From assembly GCA_025363655.1 (NCBI GenBank), contig JANYDK010000071.1:1-64000 (forward strand): a stretch of DNA of 64,000 nucleotides, in the 5' to 3' direction. Positions 7,863-17,773 of the stretch are shown here, piece after piece. Numbering within the stretch: position 1 is the stretch's first letter; every line of letters starts with the position of its first letter. The notes below the pieces were generated by a model. That model was not told where the DNA came from, did not search any database, and saw only the letters and a list, made by a program, of their open reading frames with translations. This DNA is from Deltaproteobacteria bacterium. Lineage in GTDB: Bacteria; Myxococcota_A; Polyangia; Polyangiales; JADJMO01. The position numbers and the translations under genes were made by a program.

Positions 7863-9935
7863 CTACTTGTAGAACGACCCTCCCGTTTCGGCCAACCAAG
7901 CGGGGTGCCACGAGCTCCCAGCGTTGGCCGTGCGCGGGTACAAGGTGCGAGGGACGACTCCGCTCGCGTTCGGTCCAGCGGCGGTCGTCGTCCAGAGCTC
8001 GCCCTGAGCCTTGAGCAACCGATCGAGCGTCGTCGCCCGCGCTTTTTGGATTTCTCCCGACTCGGCGGTGGCGAGGAGATCGCCCGGCGTGGCCGCGAGC
8101 GCCAGGGCAGCGCCGTCGTGTCCGAGCGCGCCGAGCCAGCCGACCGGCGATTTCTGGTCGATCCAGAGAGTTCGGAGTGACTTCGGCGCGTTGTCGTCGG
8201 CGGGGAGCACGCCGCCACCGACGGCGGTCCTCATGAGGGCCATCGTCTCGTGGACGAGCTCGAGGGCGGTCGGTCCGAGCACCAGGTGCGGATGATAGGC
8301 GGGCGTGGCGCCGAGCAAATCGGCGGCGACGTGACGGGCGCAGTGGGCGTCCCCGAACACCACCACGGTCGTCACCTTGCGCGCGCGCCAGGCAGCGATG
8401 GGGAACGCCGGCTCGGTCGCGCTCTTCGGCGTCGCGTCGCACCGTGCATGCAAAGGATCGAGCGGATACGCCTCGGTGCTCCCTTCGGCCGGCCACGGAT
8501 CGACGATCGCGATCTCGGTCGACGCACCGCCTCCAGAGCCGGTGCCCGCCGTGCTGCTCGTGATCGCCGCCATCGTCGCCGCGCGTTCGTCGGCGAGAGA
8601 GTTGCCGAGGACGACGTAGACGCGCCTCTCGCCATTCGCGAGCACCGGCGGCGCGCTCGGCGGGCGGAAGAGAATCGTCGGGAGTTTCCGCAGTTGCGCC
8701 AACGTCGCGAGCGCGTTCGACTCGGCTTCGGTGACGCCTCCGACGATCAGCGCAGCGCCATCCCGCTCGGCCGCATCGACCGACTTGAGGACGCCCGCGG
8801 CAGTGCCTCCGGTATCGAAGACCGCCAAGTGGTGACTCGCCGCGCTCGGGGCCGCGACCGATCCGTCGATCAGACCTTTGCCGGGGCCGGCGTCGCCCTT
8901 CTCGGTGCCCATCAGGTAGGTGACGATCGACGTCGCACCGCGTATGGCCGCGGTCGCGTTGGCCCCCTCGGCGACGACGCTGGTCGGCACGAGGAGCGCG
9001 ATCGCTCGCGGATCGAAGCGCACCGGCAGCGGCGTCGTCACCATCACCGCCGCCGCTGCGTCGTCGGGGATGGTCAGCCAAGCGGCGTCGTAGCTCTCGG
9101 CGTCGGCGAGCGCGAGGCCGCCATCGGCATCGATCGAGAGCATGTCTTCACCCCCGCCGAGCCGCGCCGCGAGGATGAGGATGAGCTCGGGCGAATAGCC
9201 GGCGGTCCCCTTGCTCGCGCGCTGTGCGTCGACCGTGCGCTTGGCGACGTCGAGCGGCAGACGCGCGAGGACCCGCGCCACGTCGGCGTGCAGCACCTTC
9301 CGATCGACGCCATCGCTCGAACGAAGCCACGCCTGCGCGAAGGCGACCGCCTCGTCGTAGTGACCTTCGTCCATCAGCGCGTGCGTCATCTCTTCGTAGA
9401 GAATCGGCCTCGCGAATGGATCGATGAGCTTGCCGACGATCGGCGCCAGCACTTCGATGGCCTCCGCCGGATGTCCGGTGCGTCGCAACACCACGCCGCG
9501 CACGAGCACGCCGAGATCGTGGTTCACGCCCGGCGCGCCGTCGTAGAGCGGCCTCGCCACCGCTTCGGCAGCGGCGGGCACGTTGGCGTCCATCCAGGCG
9601 ATCGCCAAGTACGCACGCGCGACCGGCTCGAGGCCGTCGTCGGTCTCTTCGAGCCAGCGCTCGAGCTCGGTCAACTCGTGGCGCATCGCCGCGCGCTCGG
9701 GAGCACCACCGACGAGCCAACGCGCACGTACGCTGGAGAAGCGGGCTTCCGCTGCCGGTGAGGTGGCGAGGGCGACGACCGGACGCTCGTCGACCGTTCG
9801 CCTGCACCCCGTGTCGACACCGGCGACGGCGAGGGTGGTCAAAAGCGCCAACGGAGCGCAGCCAGCCACCAGCCGCTGCCACCGTAAGGCGCGGCGCGGC
9901 TCGCCGACGTCGGCGCTGTCCGGGGGCAGGTTCAT
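7863..9935 (-). CDS. TPR plus periplasmic-binding-like protein (LpoA-like architecture)
   Basis: This 690-residue envelope protein has a hydrophobic stretch near residues 25-43 (LVAGCAPLALLTTLAVAGV) ending in Asp-Thr-Gly-Cys, a possible lipobox. Residues about 65-270 are helical and TPR-like (LEPVARAYLAIAWMDANVPAAAEAV and similar pairs). From about 315 on there is a type 1 periplasmic-binding-like domain (IALLVPTSVVAEGANATAAIRGA, later HHLAVFDTGGTAAGV and TTVVVFGDAHCARHV). TPR followed by this fold is the layout of LpoA-type activators of penicillin-binding proteins. Sequence similarity was not tested, so the role is inferred from architecture. It is divergent from sdhC. Confidence 0.58.
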   Translation of the reverse strand: MNLPPDSADVGEPRRALRWQRLVAGCAPLALLTTLAVAGVDTGCRRTVDERPVVALATSPAAEARFSSVRARWLVGGAPERAAMRHELTELERWLEETDDGLEPVARAYLAIAWMDANVPAAAEAVARPLYDGAPGVNHDLGVLVRGVVLRRTGHPAEAIEVLAPIVGKLIDPFARPILYEEMTHALMDEGHYDEAVAFAQAWLRSSDGVDRKVLHADVARVLARLPLDVAKRTVDAQRASKGTAGYSPELILILAARLGGGEDMLSIDADGGLALADAESYDAAWLTIPDDAAAAVMVTTPLPVRFDPRAIALLVPTSVVAEGANATAAIRGATSIVTYLMGTEKGDAGPGKGLIDGSVAAPSAASHHLAVFDTGGTAAGVLKSVDAAERDGAALIVGGVTEAESNALATLAQLRKLPTILFRPPSAPPVLANGERRVYVVLGNSLADERAATMAAITSSTAGTGSGGGASTEIAIVDPWPAEGSTEAYPLDPLHARCDATPKSATEPAFPIAAWRARKVTTVVVFGDAHCARHVAADLLGATPAYHPHLVLGPTALELVHETMALMRTAVGGGVLPADDNAPKSLRTLWIDQKSPVGWLGALGHDGAALALAATPGDLLATAESGEIQKARATTLDRLLKAQGELWTTTAAGPNASGVVPRTLYPRTANAGSSWHPAWLAETGGSFYK

Positions 9936-10016
9936 TGCGGGATTATGTACCTCTTCGACGTCCGTGGAGCTTCAAGTATTGCTCCCTTCGGCCCATGGGC
10001 CTACGTCCCAGCCGCG

Positions 10017-10823
10017 ATGACCGATCACGCCGCACACCTCGACGCCCAGACCCGCGCCCAGCGCCGGCACTTTCTCATGCGGCGTCTGCACTCGCTCACC
10101 GGCATCGTCCCGGTCGGCTTGTTCCTCGCCGAGCACCTCTGGACCAACTCGAAGGCGATTCAGGGACAGACGTGCTTCGCCAACGCGGTCGACGACATCG
10201 TCCACCTACCGTTCCTCCCGGCCATCGAAATCTTCGGCATCTTCCTCCCGCTTGCCTTCCACGCCCTCTACGGCGTCAAGCTCGCGTTCGAGTCGAAGGT
10301 CAACGTCGGCGCCTACGGCTATCCGCGCAACTGGCTCTTCGTCCTCCAGCGCGTCACGGGAATCCTCACGCTGATCTTCATCATCGTGCACCTCAAAGAT
10401 TTCCGCATCGCCAAGCTCTTCGGCCAGATGCAGCACGGCGAGTTCTACGGGAAGCTCTCCGAGTACCTCGCGCGCAGCACGCCGCGGGCGCTCCTCTACG
10501 CCGTCGGCGTCACCGCGTCGGTCTTCCACTTCGCCAACGGCCTCCGCACTTTCGCCTTCTCGTGGGGCGTCACCGTGTCGGCACGCAGCCAGCGCATCGC
10601 CTCGCTCGCCACCGCGGGGCTCGGCTTCGCGCTCTGGTTTCTCGGCATGAACACCGTCCTCTTCTTCGCCACCGGCGGACAGGCCTTCGTGCCGAGCTCG
10701 CTCACCCGCGGCGAGAGCGGTCGAGACATGTGCGAAGAGTCCCTCGTGCCGAGCGCGCCCGAGCCCAAATCTTCGTCGGCGCCGCCCGCGGCCTCCACCG
10801 GCGCGCCTCCGTTGCGACCGTGA
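10017..10823 (+). CDS. sdhC: Succinate dehydrogenase cytochrome b subunit
   Basis: This 268-residue membrane anchor of complex II carries b-type haem and passes electrons to quinone. It has about five membrane segments. Histidines sit where haem ligands are expected in the single-subunit b558 type: RRLHSLTG, AEHLW, LAFHALYG, IIVHLKD and VFHFANGLR. I chose the ATG at 10017, which places the first helix normally; a longer reading from 9945 adds 24 unlikely residues. The C-terminal 40 residues are a Ser/Pro/Ala-rich tail not needed for the fold. It is the first gene of sdhCAB. Confidence 0.9.
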   Translation: MTDHAAHLDAQTRAQRRHFLMRRLHSLTGIVPVGLFLAEHLWTNSKAIQGQTCFANAVDDIVHLPFLPAIEIFGIFLPLAFHALYGVKLAFESKVNVGAYGYPRNWLFVLQRVTGILTLIFIIVHLKDFRIAKLFGQMQHGEFYGKLSEYLARSTPRALLYAVGVTASVFHFANGLRTFAFSWGVTVSARSQRIASLATAGLGFALWFLGMNTVLFFATGGQAFVPSSLTRGESGRDMCEESLVPSAPEPKSSSAPPAASTGAPPLRP

Positions 10824-10913
10824 GCTCGCCTCACTCTCGCATCCTTCGCATCCTTCGCATCGGCATTCGCATCGCTACGAGCTCCTGCAGCGAAACTTCG
10901 AGAGGTGACTGAG

Positions 10914-12971
10914 ATGGCCGGGAAGAACGCAGTCAGCGAGAGCGGAAAAGTGAGGCGCGTCGCCGTCGTCGGTGGTGGCCTCGCCGGTTTGATGACGGTC
11001 ATCAAGCTGTGCGAAGCGGGCGTCCCCGTCGACCTCTTCTCCCTCGTGCCGGTGAAGCGCAGCCACAGCGTGTGCGCGCAGGGCGGCATCAACGCCAGCG
11101 TCAACACCAAGGGCGAAGGCGACTCCCCGCGCGTGCACTTCGAGGAGACGGTGCTCGGCGGCGACTTCCTCGCGCAGCAACCGCCCTGCCTCGGCATGGC
11201 CGAAGCGGCGCCGTCGATCGTCTACCTCCTCGATCGCATGGGCGTCCCCTTCAACCGCACGCCCGAAGGCCTCCTCGATTTCCGTCGCTTCGGCGGCACG
11301 CTCTATCACCGCACCGCCTTCGCCGGCGCGACCACCGGTCAACAGCTCCTCTACGCCCTCGACGAGCAGGTGCGCCGCTTCGAGACGAAAGACGTCGAAG
11401 ACAACAAAGGCGTCGTCGTCCCCGGCGAGAAGATGGTCCGCAAGTTCGAGTTCTGGGACTTCGTGCAGCTCATCCTCGACGACCACCAAGTCGTTCGCGG
11501 GCTCGTCGCGCAAGACCTGAAATCGATGGAGATCCGCGCCTTCTCGGCCGACGCGGTCTGCCTCGCCACCGGCGGCCCCGGCATCATCTTCGGGCGCTCG
11601 ACGCAGAGCACCATCTGCACCGGCATCGCCAACGCCATCGCCTACAAGCAGGGCGCCATCTACGGCAACGGCGAGTTCATCCAAATCCATCCCACCGCCA
11701 TCCCCGGCGCCGACAAGCTGCGGCTCATCAGCGAGAGCGCGCGCGGCGAAGGCGGCCGCGTGTGGGTCCCGAAGGACCCGATGGACAAGCGCAACCCCGT
11801 CGAAATCCCGGAAAAAGACCGGCGATTCTTCTTGGAAGACAAGTACCCGCTCTACAAGAACCTGGTCCCGCGTGACGTCGCCAGCCGCGAAATCTTCGCC
11901 ATCTGTTATCGCGAGAACGCCGGCATCATGAAGCGCAACGAGGTCTACCTCGACCTCACGCACATCCCCGAGCCGGTGCTGCGGAAGAAGCTCGCCGGCA
12001 TCCTCGAAATCTACGAGAAGTTCGTCGGCACCGACCCGTACCACAACCCGATGAAGGTCTTCCCGGCGGTCCACTACTCGATGGGCGGCATGTGGGTCGA
12101 CTTCGAGCGCGACGCGCGCGGAAGCCTGAAAATGGGCTCGCCGCGCAACCACTCGACCAACATCACCGGGCTCTACAACGTCGGCGAGAGCGACTACCAG
12201 TACCACGGCGGAAATCGCCTCGGCGCCAACAGCCTCCTCTCCACCATCTACGGCGGCATGGTCACCGGCCCGGCGATGGCGACCTACGTCGACAACCTCG
12301 ATCGCAGCTCGCACGACCTGCCGAGCACGCTCTTCGAGAAGGCCCAGGAGCGCGAGCAGAAGCGCTACGACAAGCTCGCGAGCGCCGACGGCGACGAGAA
12401 CCCGTACGGGCTCCACCAAGAGCTCGGCGAGCTGATGCTCCGCGACTGCACCATCGAGCGACACAACAAGGTGCTCGACACGGTCATCACCAAGATCGGC
12501 GAATTCGAAGAGCGCTACACCAACATCGCCTGCGTCGACAAAGGCAAGAAGGCGAACCAAGCGGTGCCCTTCATGCGTCACCTCGAGGGCATGCTCATCC
12601 TCGCGCGCGTCATCGCCGAGGGGGCTCGCAACCGCGACGAGTGCCGCGGCGCGCACTACAAGCCCGACTTCGACGACAAGATGAAGGACGCGCCGAACCC
12701 GATCGGCCGCGACGACAAAAACTGGCTCCGGAGCACGCTCGCCAAGTGGGGCGGTCGCACCGGCGCGCAGTCGAAGGTCGAGTTCATCAAGGCCTTCGAC
12801 TACCAGCTCGGTGGCCAGACGGTGCACTGCAACGACGAGGTCGACGTCTCGCTGATGGAGCTCCGCAAGCGCGACTACACGAAGAAAAAGGCCGCGTTCG
12901 CCAAGGACGCCGACCCTGCGAAGAAGCCCGAAGCGACGACTCCGGCGGCCACGACAGAGGCGAGCAAGTAG
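10914..12971 (+). CDS. sdhA: Succinate dehydrogenase/fumarate reductase flavoprotein subunit
   Basis: This 685-residue catalytic subunit oxidises succinate to fumarate with covalently bound FAD. The Rossmann motif VVGGGLAGLM is at about residues 18-27. The FAD-linking histidine is in KRSHSVCAQGGINASV. The active-site segment HPTAIPG and the later YNVGESDYQYHGGNRLGANS follow as in the Bacillus-type enzyme. I chose the ATG at 10914 because GAGAGG lies eight bases upstream; a GTG at 10905 is in frame. The C-terminal end has a charged Lys/Pro/Ala/Thr tail. sdhB starts two bases after the stop. Confidence 0.95.
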   Translation: MAGKNAVSESGKVRRVAVVGGGLAGLMTVIKLCEAGVPVDLFSLVPVKRSHSVCAQGGINASVNTKGEGDSPRVHFEETVLGGDFLAQQPPCLGMAEAAPSIVYLLDRMGVPFNRTPEGLLDFRRFGGTLYHRTAFAGATTGQQLLYALDEQVRRFETKDVEDNKGVVVPGEKMVRKFEFWDFVQLILDDHQVVRGLVAQDLKSMEIRAFSADAVCLATGGPGIIFGRSTQSTICTGIANAIAYKQGAIYGNGEFIQIHPTAIPGADKLRLISESARGEGGRVWVPKDPMDKRNPVEIPEKDRRFFLEDKYPLYKNLVPRDVASREIFAICYRENAGIMKRNEVYLDLTHIPEPVLRKKLAGILEIYEKFVGTDPYHNPMKVFPAVHYSMGGMWVDFERDARGSLKMGSPRNHSTNITGLYNVGESDYQYHGGNRLGANSLLSTIYGGMVTGPAMATYVDNLDRSSHDLPSTLFEKAQEREQKRYDKLASADGDENPYGLHQELGELMLRDCTIERHNKVLDTVITKIGEFEERYTNIACVDKGKKANQAVPFMRHLEGMLILARVIAEGARNRDECRGAHYKPDFDDKMKDAPNPIGRDDKNWLRSTLAKWGGRTGAQSKVEFIKAFDYQLGGQTVHCNDEVDVSLMELRKRDYTKKKAAFAKDADPAKKPEATTPAATTEASK

Positions 12972-12973
12972 CC

Positions 12974-13735
12974 ATGAGCGAAAAGAAGCCCATCACCTTC
13001 CGCGTCAAGCGCGCCGAGTCCGTCGGCGGCGCCGTCCACTGGGACGAGTTCGAAGTGCCGTGGGAGCCGCAGATGAACGTCATCAGCGCGCTCATGCACA
13101 TCCAACGCAACCCGACGACGAAGGACGGCCGCGACGTCGCCCCGGTGGTCTGGGAGCAAGCGTGCCTCGAAGAGGTGTGCGGCTCCTGCACCATGCTCGT
13201 CAACGGCAAGGTCCGTCAGGCGTGCACCGCGCTCGTCGACGGCATCTCGCCCAACGGCGAGAGCATCACCCTCGAGCCGATGACGAAGTTCCCGCTCGTG
13301 CGCGACCTCATCGTCGATCGCACGCGCATGTTCGACTACCTGAAGCGCGCCAAGGCGTGGATCAACGTCGACGGCACGCACGACCTAGGCCCTGGCCCGC
13401 GCGTCGCTCCGGAAGTGCAGGAAGAGGCTTATCCCCTCTCGCGCTGCATGACCTGCGGCTGCTGCCTCGAAGCCTGCCCCAACGTCAACGACGGCTCGCC
13501 CTTCATGGGCCCTGCGGTCATCAGCCAGGTGCGCCTCTTCAACATGCACCCCTCGGGAAAAATGCACGCGGGCGAGCGCCTCGACGCGCTGATGGGCACC
13601 GGCGGCATCTCCGATTGCGGCAAGGCGCAGAACTGCGTGCAGGTCTGCCCCAAGGAAATCCCGCTCACCGAATCGATCTCGATGATGGGACGCGAGACGT
13701 TGAAGCGCGCGCTGTTCGGCTGGTTCTTGAAGTAG
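12974..13735 (+). CDS. sdhB: Succinate dehydrogenase iron-sulfur subunit
   Basis: This 253-residue electron-transfer subunit has three clusters. The [2Fe-2S] site is C-x4-C-x2-C-x11-C (CLEEVCGSC, then QAC). The [4Fe-4S] site is CMTCGCCLEACP. The [3Fe-4S] site is NCVQVCPKEIP with an upstream Cys. An extra Cys is present inside the [4Fe-4S] motif. The long form with PRVAPEVQEEAYPLSRCMTC resembles the Bacillus/epsilon type rather than E. coli. It is the last gene of sdhCAB; the short hairpin GCCTT-CTAGT-AAGGC follows the stop but lacks a T-run. Confidence 0.95.
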   Translation: MSEKKPITFRVKRAESVGGAVHWDEFEVPWEPQMNVISALMHIQRNPTTKDGRDVAPVVWEQACLEEVCGSCTMLVNGKVRQACTALVDGISPNGESITLEPMTKFPLVRDLIVDRTRMFDYLKRAKAWINVDGTHDLGPGPRVAPEVQEEAYPLSRCMTCGCCLEACPNVNDGSPFMGPAVISQVRLFNMHPSGKMHAGERLDALMGTGGISDCGKAQNCVQVCPKEIPLTESISMMGRETLKRALFGWFLK

Positions 13736-13776
13736 GCCTTCTAGTAAGGCTCGAGTAAGGCTTCGCGTACGTCGCT

Positions 13777-15138
13777 TCAGGGACAGCTCGTCGCCGGCGT
13801 GTTGGCCGTGCCACCGTTGGTGCAGGCGCCCGAGACGTCGCCGCCGGTGTTCCCGGTGAACGTCGTGCCGCCCACCGTCAGCGTGCCGAAGGAGTTCTCG
13901 ATCGCGGTGCCGCCCGTGTTGCCGCTGAAGGTGCAACCGCTGATGATCGCGACGTTCACGCCGGTAGCGACGAAGCTGTCGAGCGCCGCACCGCGCGAGG
14001 CCGAGTTGTTCTTGAGCGTGCAGTTGTTCAACGTGATGTGACCGCGGTTGAGGATCGCGCCGCCGATCACCGCGTCGATGCAACTCTGGATGGTGAGGCC
14101 GGAGAAGGTGATCGTTCCGCGTGTCTCGATCCCGCGGAAGGCGCCACCCCCGCAGCTCACGATCGACGAAGCGGCGCCGGCGCCGTTGACGACGACCGGA
14201 GTCGCGCCGTCCATCAGCGGCAGCGAAGTCACCAAGGTGATGGTGCCCGCGCCGAGGGTGATGGTGCCGCCGGTGACGTTGGCGTTGGTGAGCGCCTGTC
14301 GCAACGTGCCCTCGAGCGCCGCGCCCGAAGCGACGTCGGTGAACGACAGCAAACCGAGCCCGTGCGCCGCGAAGGCCAAATTCGCGGTGAAAGGCGCGCC
14401 GACGGTGTAGCCGGTGCCCGCCACTGCTTTCACCACCAAGCTCTCGGCGAACTCGGCGTGCGTGTTGGCGCTCGGCGTGACGGTGACGGTGACGGAGCTG
14501 ACGCCCGCCGGAATCACCACCGTGATCGACGTCCCCGTCTGCGTGACGCCGGTGCCGCTCACCGTATAGTCGACGGGGATCGCGCCTCCGGTGGTGGTGG
14601 TGACGGTGCTGGTGGCGTCGACCGCGAGCGACACGGTGATGGCCGGCGTGGTGGCAGCGCCACGACTGACGACGAAGGTTCCGGTGTCGGAAGGATCGGC
14701 GAGCGAAGCATCGGTCGCGGTGACCGTGATGACCGACGCGATGGTGGTGTCGACAGCTGGCGTAGTGTCGGCCGTATCCGTCGTGTCCGCAGCGTCGGTG
14801 GTGTCGGCGACGACGCCGTCGGCGTCACTCGCATCACTCGCGTCACCCGCGTCCCCAACCTTGGTGTCGGCGCCATCGGCGGCATCGCTCGTATCGCCGA
14901 CGCCGCTGTCCGCCGTGTCGGTGGCGACGGTGCTGTCGATGGTATCGGCGCCACTGTCGGGCTTGCGCGTGTCGGGCAGATCGCTGTCGACGATCGCCGT
15001 GTCGTCACACCCTCCACCGCCGCACGTGTCTCCCTGTGATTCCGACACATCTTCGTCTTGGGAACAGCCCACGACGAACGACGACAGGAGGATGAAAGGG
15101 AGACACGCGAAGAGTGATTTCGACATTTGCGCCTTCAC
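13777..15138 (-). CDS. Surface lipoprotein with Calx-beta-like and beta-helix regions
   Basis: This 453-residue lipoprotein has a signal peptide ending in the lipobox VVGC (Cys at about residue 25). A long Asp/Thr/Ala/Ser linker (about 30-135) follows, typical of myxobacterial surface lipoproteins. Residues about 140-250 look like a Calx-beta domain (DTGTFVVSRG, PVDYTVSGTG, VTVTPSANTHAEFAESLVV). The rest has the short repeated turns of a right-handed beta-helix with Asn ladders (ILNRGHITLNNCTLKNNSAS). No catalytic residues were identified. Met5 is an alternative start. It is convergent with sdhB. Confidence 0.75.
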   Translation of the reverse strand: MKAQMSKSLFACLPFILLSSFVVGCSQDEDVSESQGDTCGGGGCDDTAIVDSDLPDTRKPDSGADTIDSTVATDTADSGVGDTSDAADGADTKVGDAGDASDASDADGVVADTTDAADTTDTADTTPAVDTTIASVITVTATDASLADPSDTGTFVVSRGAATTPAITVSLAVDATSTVTTTTGGAIPVDYTVSGTGVTQTGTSITVVIPAGVSSVTVTVTPSANTHAEFAESLVVKAVAGTGYTVGAPFTANLAFAAHGLGLLSFTDVASGAALEGTLRQALTNANVTGGTITLGAGTITLVTSLPLMDGATPVVVNGAGAASSIVSCGGGAFRGIETRGTITFSGLTIQSCIDAVIGGAILNRGHITLNNCTLKNNSASRGAALDSFVATGVNVAIISGCTFSGNTGGTAIENSFGTLTVGGTTFTGNTGGDVSGACTNGGTANTPATSCP

Positions 15139-15183
15139 ACATATCGAAGGGCAATCACTCCATCAAGAGCCGTGCACGAGCAG

Positions 15184-17550
15184 TCAGTGCCCGGGACACA
15201 TCCCGATCACGCCCGGCACACGAACCGTCACCACGCGCGCGTCGGTCTCGACCGTCTTGTCGCCGATGACGACGATCTTGAACGAAAAAACCTGGTCTTC
15301 GCACTTCGCGGGCACGTCGACGTTCTGCATGACGAGGGCGAAGGTGACGATGGTTCCCGGGCAGAGGCTGGTGAACGAATCGTAGGTGCCGTCGCCGGTC
15401 GGCAACGGGAGCAAGTCGCCAATCGACGGCGCCGAGCACCCCGCGGGGAGAGGCGTCCCGAACGAGACGGGGATGCCTTTCTTGAAGAACTTCGTCTCGT
15501 CCAACGGCGTGGTCGTGTTGTCGCGCGCCTCGAGCCACACCGTCTTGAAGTCGACGGCGGTGGCGAGCTTGCCGATGGCGTCGACGATCGCGGTGTCGAT
15601 GCCGGTGCCCGACGACGGTGACGAGAAGACGAGCGGGCACACCTTGGTCCCCGTCGCGTCAGGCACCGCAGGCACGGCCGCGCCGCCGATGCCGTTCGGA
15701 CAGGTCGCGCCGTCGGCGCTCTTGGTCACTGCGCCCGTCTTGAGCGCGAAGTATTCTTCTTGTTTGCGCGGGTTGTCGCCGCCGGGGCCGCCGAAGCCGC
15801 TCGAGACCTCGATGCCGATGAACTTGCCGCCGATGCCGGTGATGGCGTCGATGGTCTGCGAGACGGTGTGCGGGGTTTGATCAGCCGTGGTGCCGAAGAA
15901 CGTCGCGCTGTACTGGGCCGTCCCGCCGCTGGCGTCGGGCGCTGCGGTGTCGCCGGGCGCGTGGTGGAACGACGCATCGGTCGCGAGAATGAACACCGGC
16001 GCCGAATCGGTGCGGAAGCCCATGCCCCCGATTTTTCCGTGTCCCTTGCTCGCATCGAAGCCGACCGTGGCATCGAATTTCGGCGTCCAAACCGTGCCGG
16101 TCGGACCGCGGAAGCCGTTGCCCGTCGCTGCTTGATAGAGGCCCTCGATTTGCGCTTCGGAGATGTCGCTGCCGCCGCTCGCCGAGAGCAAATTGACGCC
16201 GTTCTGCGCGTCGGTGAGCGAGGTCGTCACGCGCTGGCGCTGCTTGAACGGCCAATCCGAGGGGTCGCCGTAGCCGCCGGTCGGCATGTCTTTGTGATCG
16301 CCGACGCCGAACGCCGTGTCCGGGATCTTGGTCACCAGGCTCGCCGCGATCGACTTCAAGCTCGTCTGGATGCCGCTGATCGATCCGCCCATCGAACCGG
16401 TGGTGTCGACCACGAAGATGACGTCCGCCTTCTTGATCTGCGGGCGGAACGTCAGCTCCTGCGTGCGCGGCAAGGCCTTGTACGGAAGGTCGAAGGAGAA
16501 GCCGCTGATGGTTCCCGGGTTGCTCGCCGCATCGAGCGGATCGGTGCCGGCGGCGATCTCTTCCGCGTCGGTATACCCGTCGCCGTCCGTGTCCTGCTTC
16601 TTCGGATCGGTCTTGTACTTGGTGACCTCGTCCTTGTCCGAGAGCCCGTCGTTGTCCGAGTCGGTGTCGCGAAAATCGGGCGTGCCGTCGAAGTCGGTAT
16701 CGACCGGCGGCGTCACCACGTTGTCGTCGCCCGCTTCCTTGAAGTCGGGAATCGTATCGTCGTCGCTGTCGAGATCGAGGTAGTCGGGCGTGCCGTCCTT
16801 GTCGGTGTCGATGCGATCGGACTTCCCCTCGTGGTAGTTCGAGATCGTGTCTTTGTCGTCGTCGGTGAGGTCGGACGAGCCGCACGCACCCTCGACGCAG
16901 GCGGTGCCTGCCGGGCACTTCACCCCGCATTTTCCGCAGTTGTTCGGATCGTAACCGGGGTTCACGCAGAAGCTCGTGCACTTGATGAGCGGCGAGCTGC
17001 AGGTGTCGCTGCACTTGCCGGCCACGCACACTTGCTCGACGCCGCAGGCCTTGCCGCATCCGCCGCAATTCGTCGGATCGATCTTGGTGTCGACGCACTT
17101 GGTGCTGCACTTCTCGAGATCGGTCGGGCACTCGATCGCGCAGCCGCCCTTGGCGCAGACCTCGCCGTCGAGGCACTTGACGCCGCACTTGCCGCAGTTG
17201 GTCGGATCGTGGAGCGGGTCGACGCAGACGCTGCCGGTGCCGCTCGTGCACTGAACGAGCGGCGCACCACACGAGGCCGCGCACTTGCCTGCCGAGCACA
17301 CCTCGCCGGTCCCGCACGCGACGCCGCACCCACCACAGTTGTGCGGATCGAACGACGGATCGACGCACCCCGCATCACCGCAGGCGAGCTTGCCGGACGC
17401 ACATGCGGCATCGGGCGCGTCGCCGTCGACACTGCCGTCGGTCGGGAGATCGCCGACTTCGAGGCCGGTCGTCGAACAACCAACGGCGAACGGAAGGGCG
17501 AACAGCGCGAGGCCGAAGAGAGGCCGAAGGGACGAGATGCGCGAGCGCAT
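15184..17550 (-). CDS. Cysteine-repeat / calcium-repeat / VWA lipoprotein (paralogue 1)
   Basis: This 788-residue surface lipoprotein has a lipobox at AVGC. It carries about five cysteine repeats of the form NCG-x-CG-x2-C-x-G-x2-C (about 16881-17409 in DNA), then Asp-rich thrombospondin-type-3-like calcium repeats ([18 protein letters not shown] and similar). A von Willebrand A domain follows with MIDAS motif DTTGSMGG, then a conserved C-terminal domain ending VVTVRVPG. Such proteins probably bind ligands at the cell surface. I chose the ATG at 17550, which has GGAG eight bases upstream; in-frame starts at 17562 and 17589 exist. A close paralogue is encoded at 19796-22234. Confidence 0.8.
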   Translation of the reverse strand: MRSRISSLRPLFGLALFALPFAVGCSTTGLEVGDLPTDGSVDGDAPDAACASGKLACGDAGCVDPSFDPHNCGGCGVACGTGEVCSAGKCAASCGAPLVQCTSGTGSVCVDPLHDPTNCGKCGVKCLDGEVCAKGGCAIECPTDLEKCSTKCVDTKIDPTNCGGCGKACGVEQVCVAGKCSDTCSSPLIKCTSFCVNPGYDPNNCGKCGVKCPAGTACVEGACGSSDLTDDDKDTISNYHEGKSDRIDTDKDGTPDYLDLDSDDDTIPDFKEAGDDNVVTPPVDTDFDGTPDFRDTDSDNDGLSDKDEVTKYKTDPKKQDTDGDGYTDAEEIAAGTDPLDAASNPGTISGFSFDLPYKALPRTQELTFRPQIKKADVIFVVDTTGSMGGSISGIQTSLKSIAASLVTKIPDTAFGVGDHKDMPTGGYGDPSDWPFKQRQRVTTSLTDAQNGVNLLSASGGSDISEAQIEGLYQAATGNGFRGPTGTVWTPKFDATVGFDASKGHGKIGGMGFRTDSAPVFILATDASFHHAPGDTAAPDASGGTAQYSATFFGTTADQTPHTVSQTIDAITGIGGKFIGIEVSSGFGGPGGDNPRKQEEYFALKTGAVTKSADGATCPNGIGGAAVPAVPDATGTKVCPLVFSSPSSGTGIDTAIVDAIGKLATAVDFKTVWLEARDNTTTPLDETKFFKKGIPVSFGTPLPAGCSAPSIGDLLPLPTGDGTYDSFTSLCPGTIVTFALVMQNVDVPAKCEDQVFSFKIVVIGDKTVETDARVVTVRVPGVIGMCPGH

Positions 17551-17773
17551 GCGGAGCTCCATGGGGTTTGGCGCAGGTAGGCGCAGCAAAGAATAGGAGG
17601 AACCGAGAGAGCAAGAAGCGCTCCGAAGCGCAGCGGTCGAGATTTCTGCCGGGGGCCTAGCGTGAATGGGGGCAACCGTGCGAATCCGTCATGCATTCCG
17701 TCGGGGAGCGTCGAAACACGCACACTCTCGATTGCCAGACCCCCGTCGGTCGTCGACCATCGATGCGCCGACC

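Noticed and set aside
9990-10001. GGCCCATGGGCC palindrome between the LpoA-like gene and sdhC as an operator
   Set aside because: A 12-bp GC-rich palindrome is expected by chance at this base composition, and no second copy was seen.
10840-10875. Short direct repeats of CATCCTTCG between sdhC and sdhA as a CRISPR or regulatory array
   Set aside because: Only two exact nine-base copies directly adjacent and one degenerate copy; too short and without spacers.
10875-12827. A 650-residue open frame antisense to sdhA
   Set aside because: sdhA is certain, and the antisense product is a Val/Glu/Asp/Arg-rich shadow produced by GC-rich codons.
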